Notes under the pieces: generated by a model | Seen by the model: only the letters and a program-made list of their open reading frames with translations | Told to the model about the DNA's origin: nothing | Databases searched by the model: none | Program-made: the position numbers and the translations under genes | Source of the DNA: Thermincola carboxydiphila | GTDB lineage: Bacteria > Bacillota > Thermincolia > Thermincolales > UBA2595 | Length of the DNA: 64,000 bases | Assembly: GCA_016841725.1 (NCBI GenBank) | Contig: JAENYP010000003.1 | Span: 181,665 to 245,664 of the forward strand | Reading direction: 5' to 3' | Shown: positions 63,729 to 64,000 of the stretch, piece by piece | How positions within the stretch are numbered: position 1 is the first letter of the stretch | Layout: every line of letters begins with the position of its first letter

Positions 63729-64000
63729 TTTTAACAGCTTACTTTTTATTTTAGTATAGATTTGCTACCTCTCCTTTGCCGAACAAATTACATCTTATTC
63801 TGTTACTCGCTAATATTATATCTCACCTGGGTACTCGATGTACAGTTAAGTTTGAAAATGCGGTTTTGAGTCTGGAACAATATTTAAAAAATATGTTTAT
63901 AAAAAAGGAAAAAAACAAATCATATCGAAATAACTTAGTATTGTTGAAAGACCTATGGTAATATGTCAAGACCCTAAGGTCAAAAATTTTTAGTAAATTT
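63729..64000. other. A/T-rich region at the window end
   Basis: About 270 A/T-rich bases. A 61-codon frame on the plus strand (63776-63961) has no ribosome binding site or recognisable similarity and is not called. A minus-strand TTGACA (63969-63964) might serve the DUF2062 gene, but its -10 box is poor. Nothing else is seen. Confidence 0.35.

Noticed and set aside
63776..63961. 61-codon plus-strand frame at the window end
   Set aside because: A/T-rich, no ribosome binding site, composition dominated by Lys/Asn/Leu, and no recognisable motif.

Overview
The window is about 64 kb of chromosome from an anaerobic, endospore-forming member of the Firmicutes, most likely class Clostridia near the Peptococcaceae/Desulfotomaculum-type lineages. 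Supporting this are the rapZ-yvcK-whiA block, a YhcN/YlaJ-type spore lipoprotein, two YheC/YheD-type spore ATP-grasp proteins, a membrane pyrophosphatase, two hybrid cluster proteins, strong AGGAGG-type ribosome binding sites, and frequent TTG/GTG starts. The lineage is inferred from gene content and no phylogeny was run.

Layout. 0-6.5 kb: the 3' end of a ROK glucokinase, a PHP phosphoesterase, rapZ, yvcK, a spore lipoprotein, whiA and rpoN. 6.5-13.8 kb: the lower-glycolysis operon cggR-gapA-pgk-tpiA-gpmI-eno, with a recognisable double CggR operator. 14-16.6 kb: hppA (membrane pyrophosphatase) and secG. 16.9-21 kb: an HD hydrolase, rnr, smpB and ssrA (tmRNA). 21-28 kb: a visibly more A/T-rich accessory block just downstream of tmRNA. 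It holds an XRE repressor, an ImmA/IrrE peptidase and a PIN nuclease in one operon, then a giant three-part DnaQ-like exonuclease/RecQ/UvrD protein. 28-33.5 kb: a MEDS-domain hybrid histidine kinase, an HD-GYP protein, a membrane phosphoesterase and an unknown acidic-tailed protein.

33.5-49.6 kb: an orphan PhnD-like lipoprotein beside a class III hybrid cluster protein (a second copy lies at 47-48.3 kb), cold-shock protein, the first YheC/D gene, the agmatine-to-putrescine pair aguA-aguB, a cyclophilin, an ABC permease/ATPase pair without a binding protein, the second YheC/D gene, a lipoprotein, a DUF378 protein, a ZIP metal transporter with a Fur-type box, and queG. 49.6-55.8 kb: a Met/Gly/Pro-rich Cys protein, then a guanine-class purine riboswitch before a BMP-type nucleoside ABC transporter and xpt. 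56-64 kb: an OmpR-type two-component system followed by two exported proteins, an N-terminal-thioredoxin/thioredoxin-reductase fusion, an MFS exporter, a hydrogenase-type maturation protease and a DUF2062 membrane protein.

The most unusual items are the DnaQ-RecQ-UvrD fusion with its neighbouring XRE/ImmA/PIN module in the tmRNA-adjacent block, and two dispersed palindromic elements (43125-43245 and 55909-55975) whose long arms differ by fully compensated base changes. Also unusual are the reversed Trx-TrxR fusion, the Met/Gly/Pro-rich cysteine protein, and the paired YheC/D genes with matching sporulation-type promoter sequences. No integrase, transposase, CRISPR array or canonical tRNA gene was seen.
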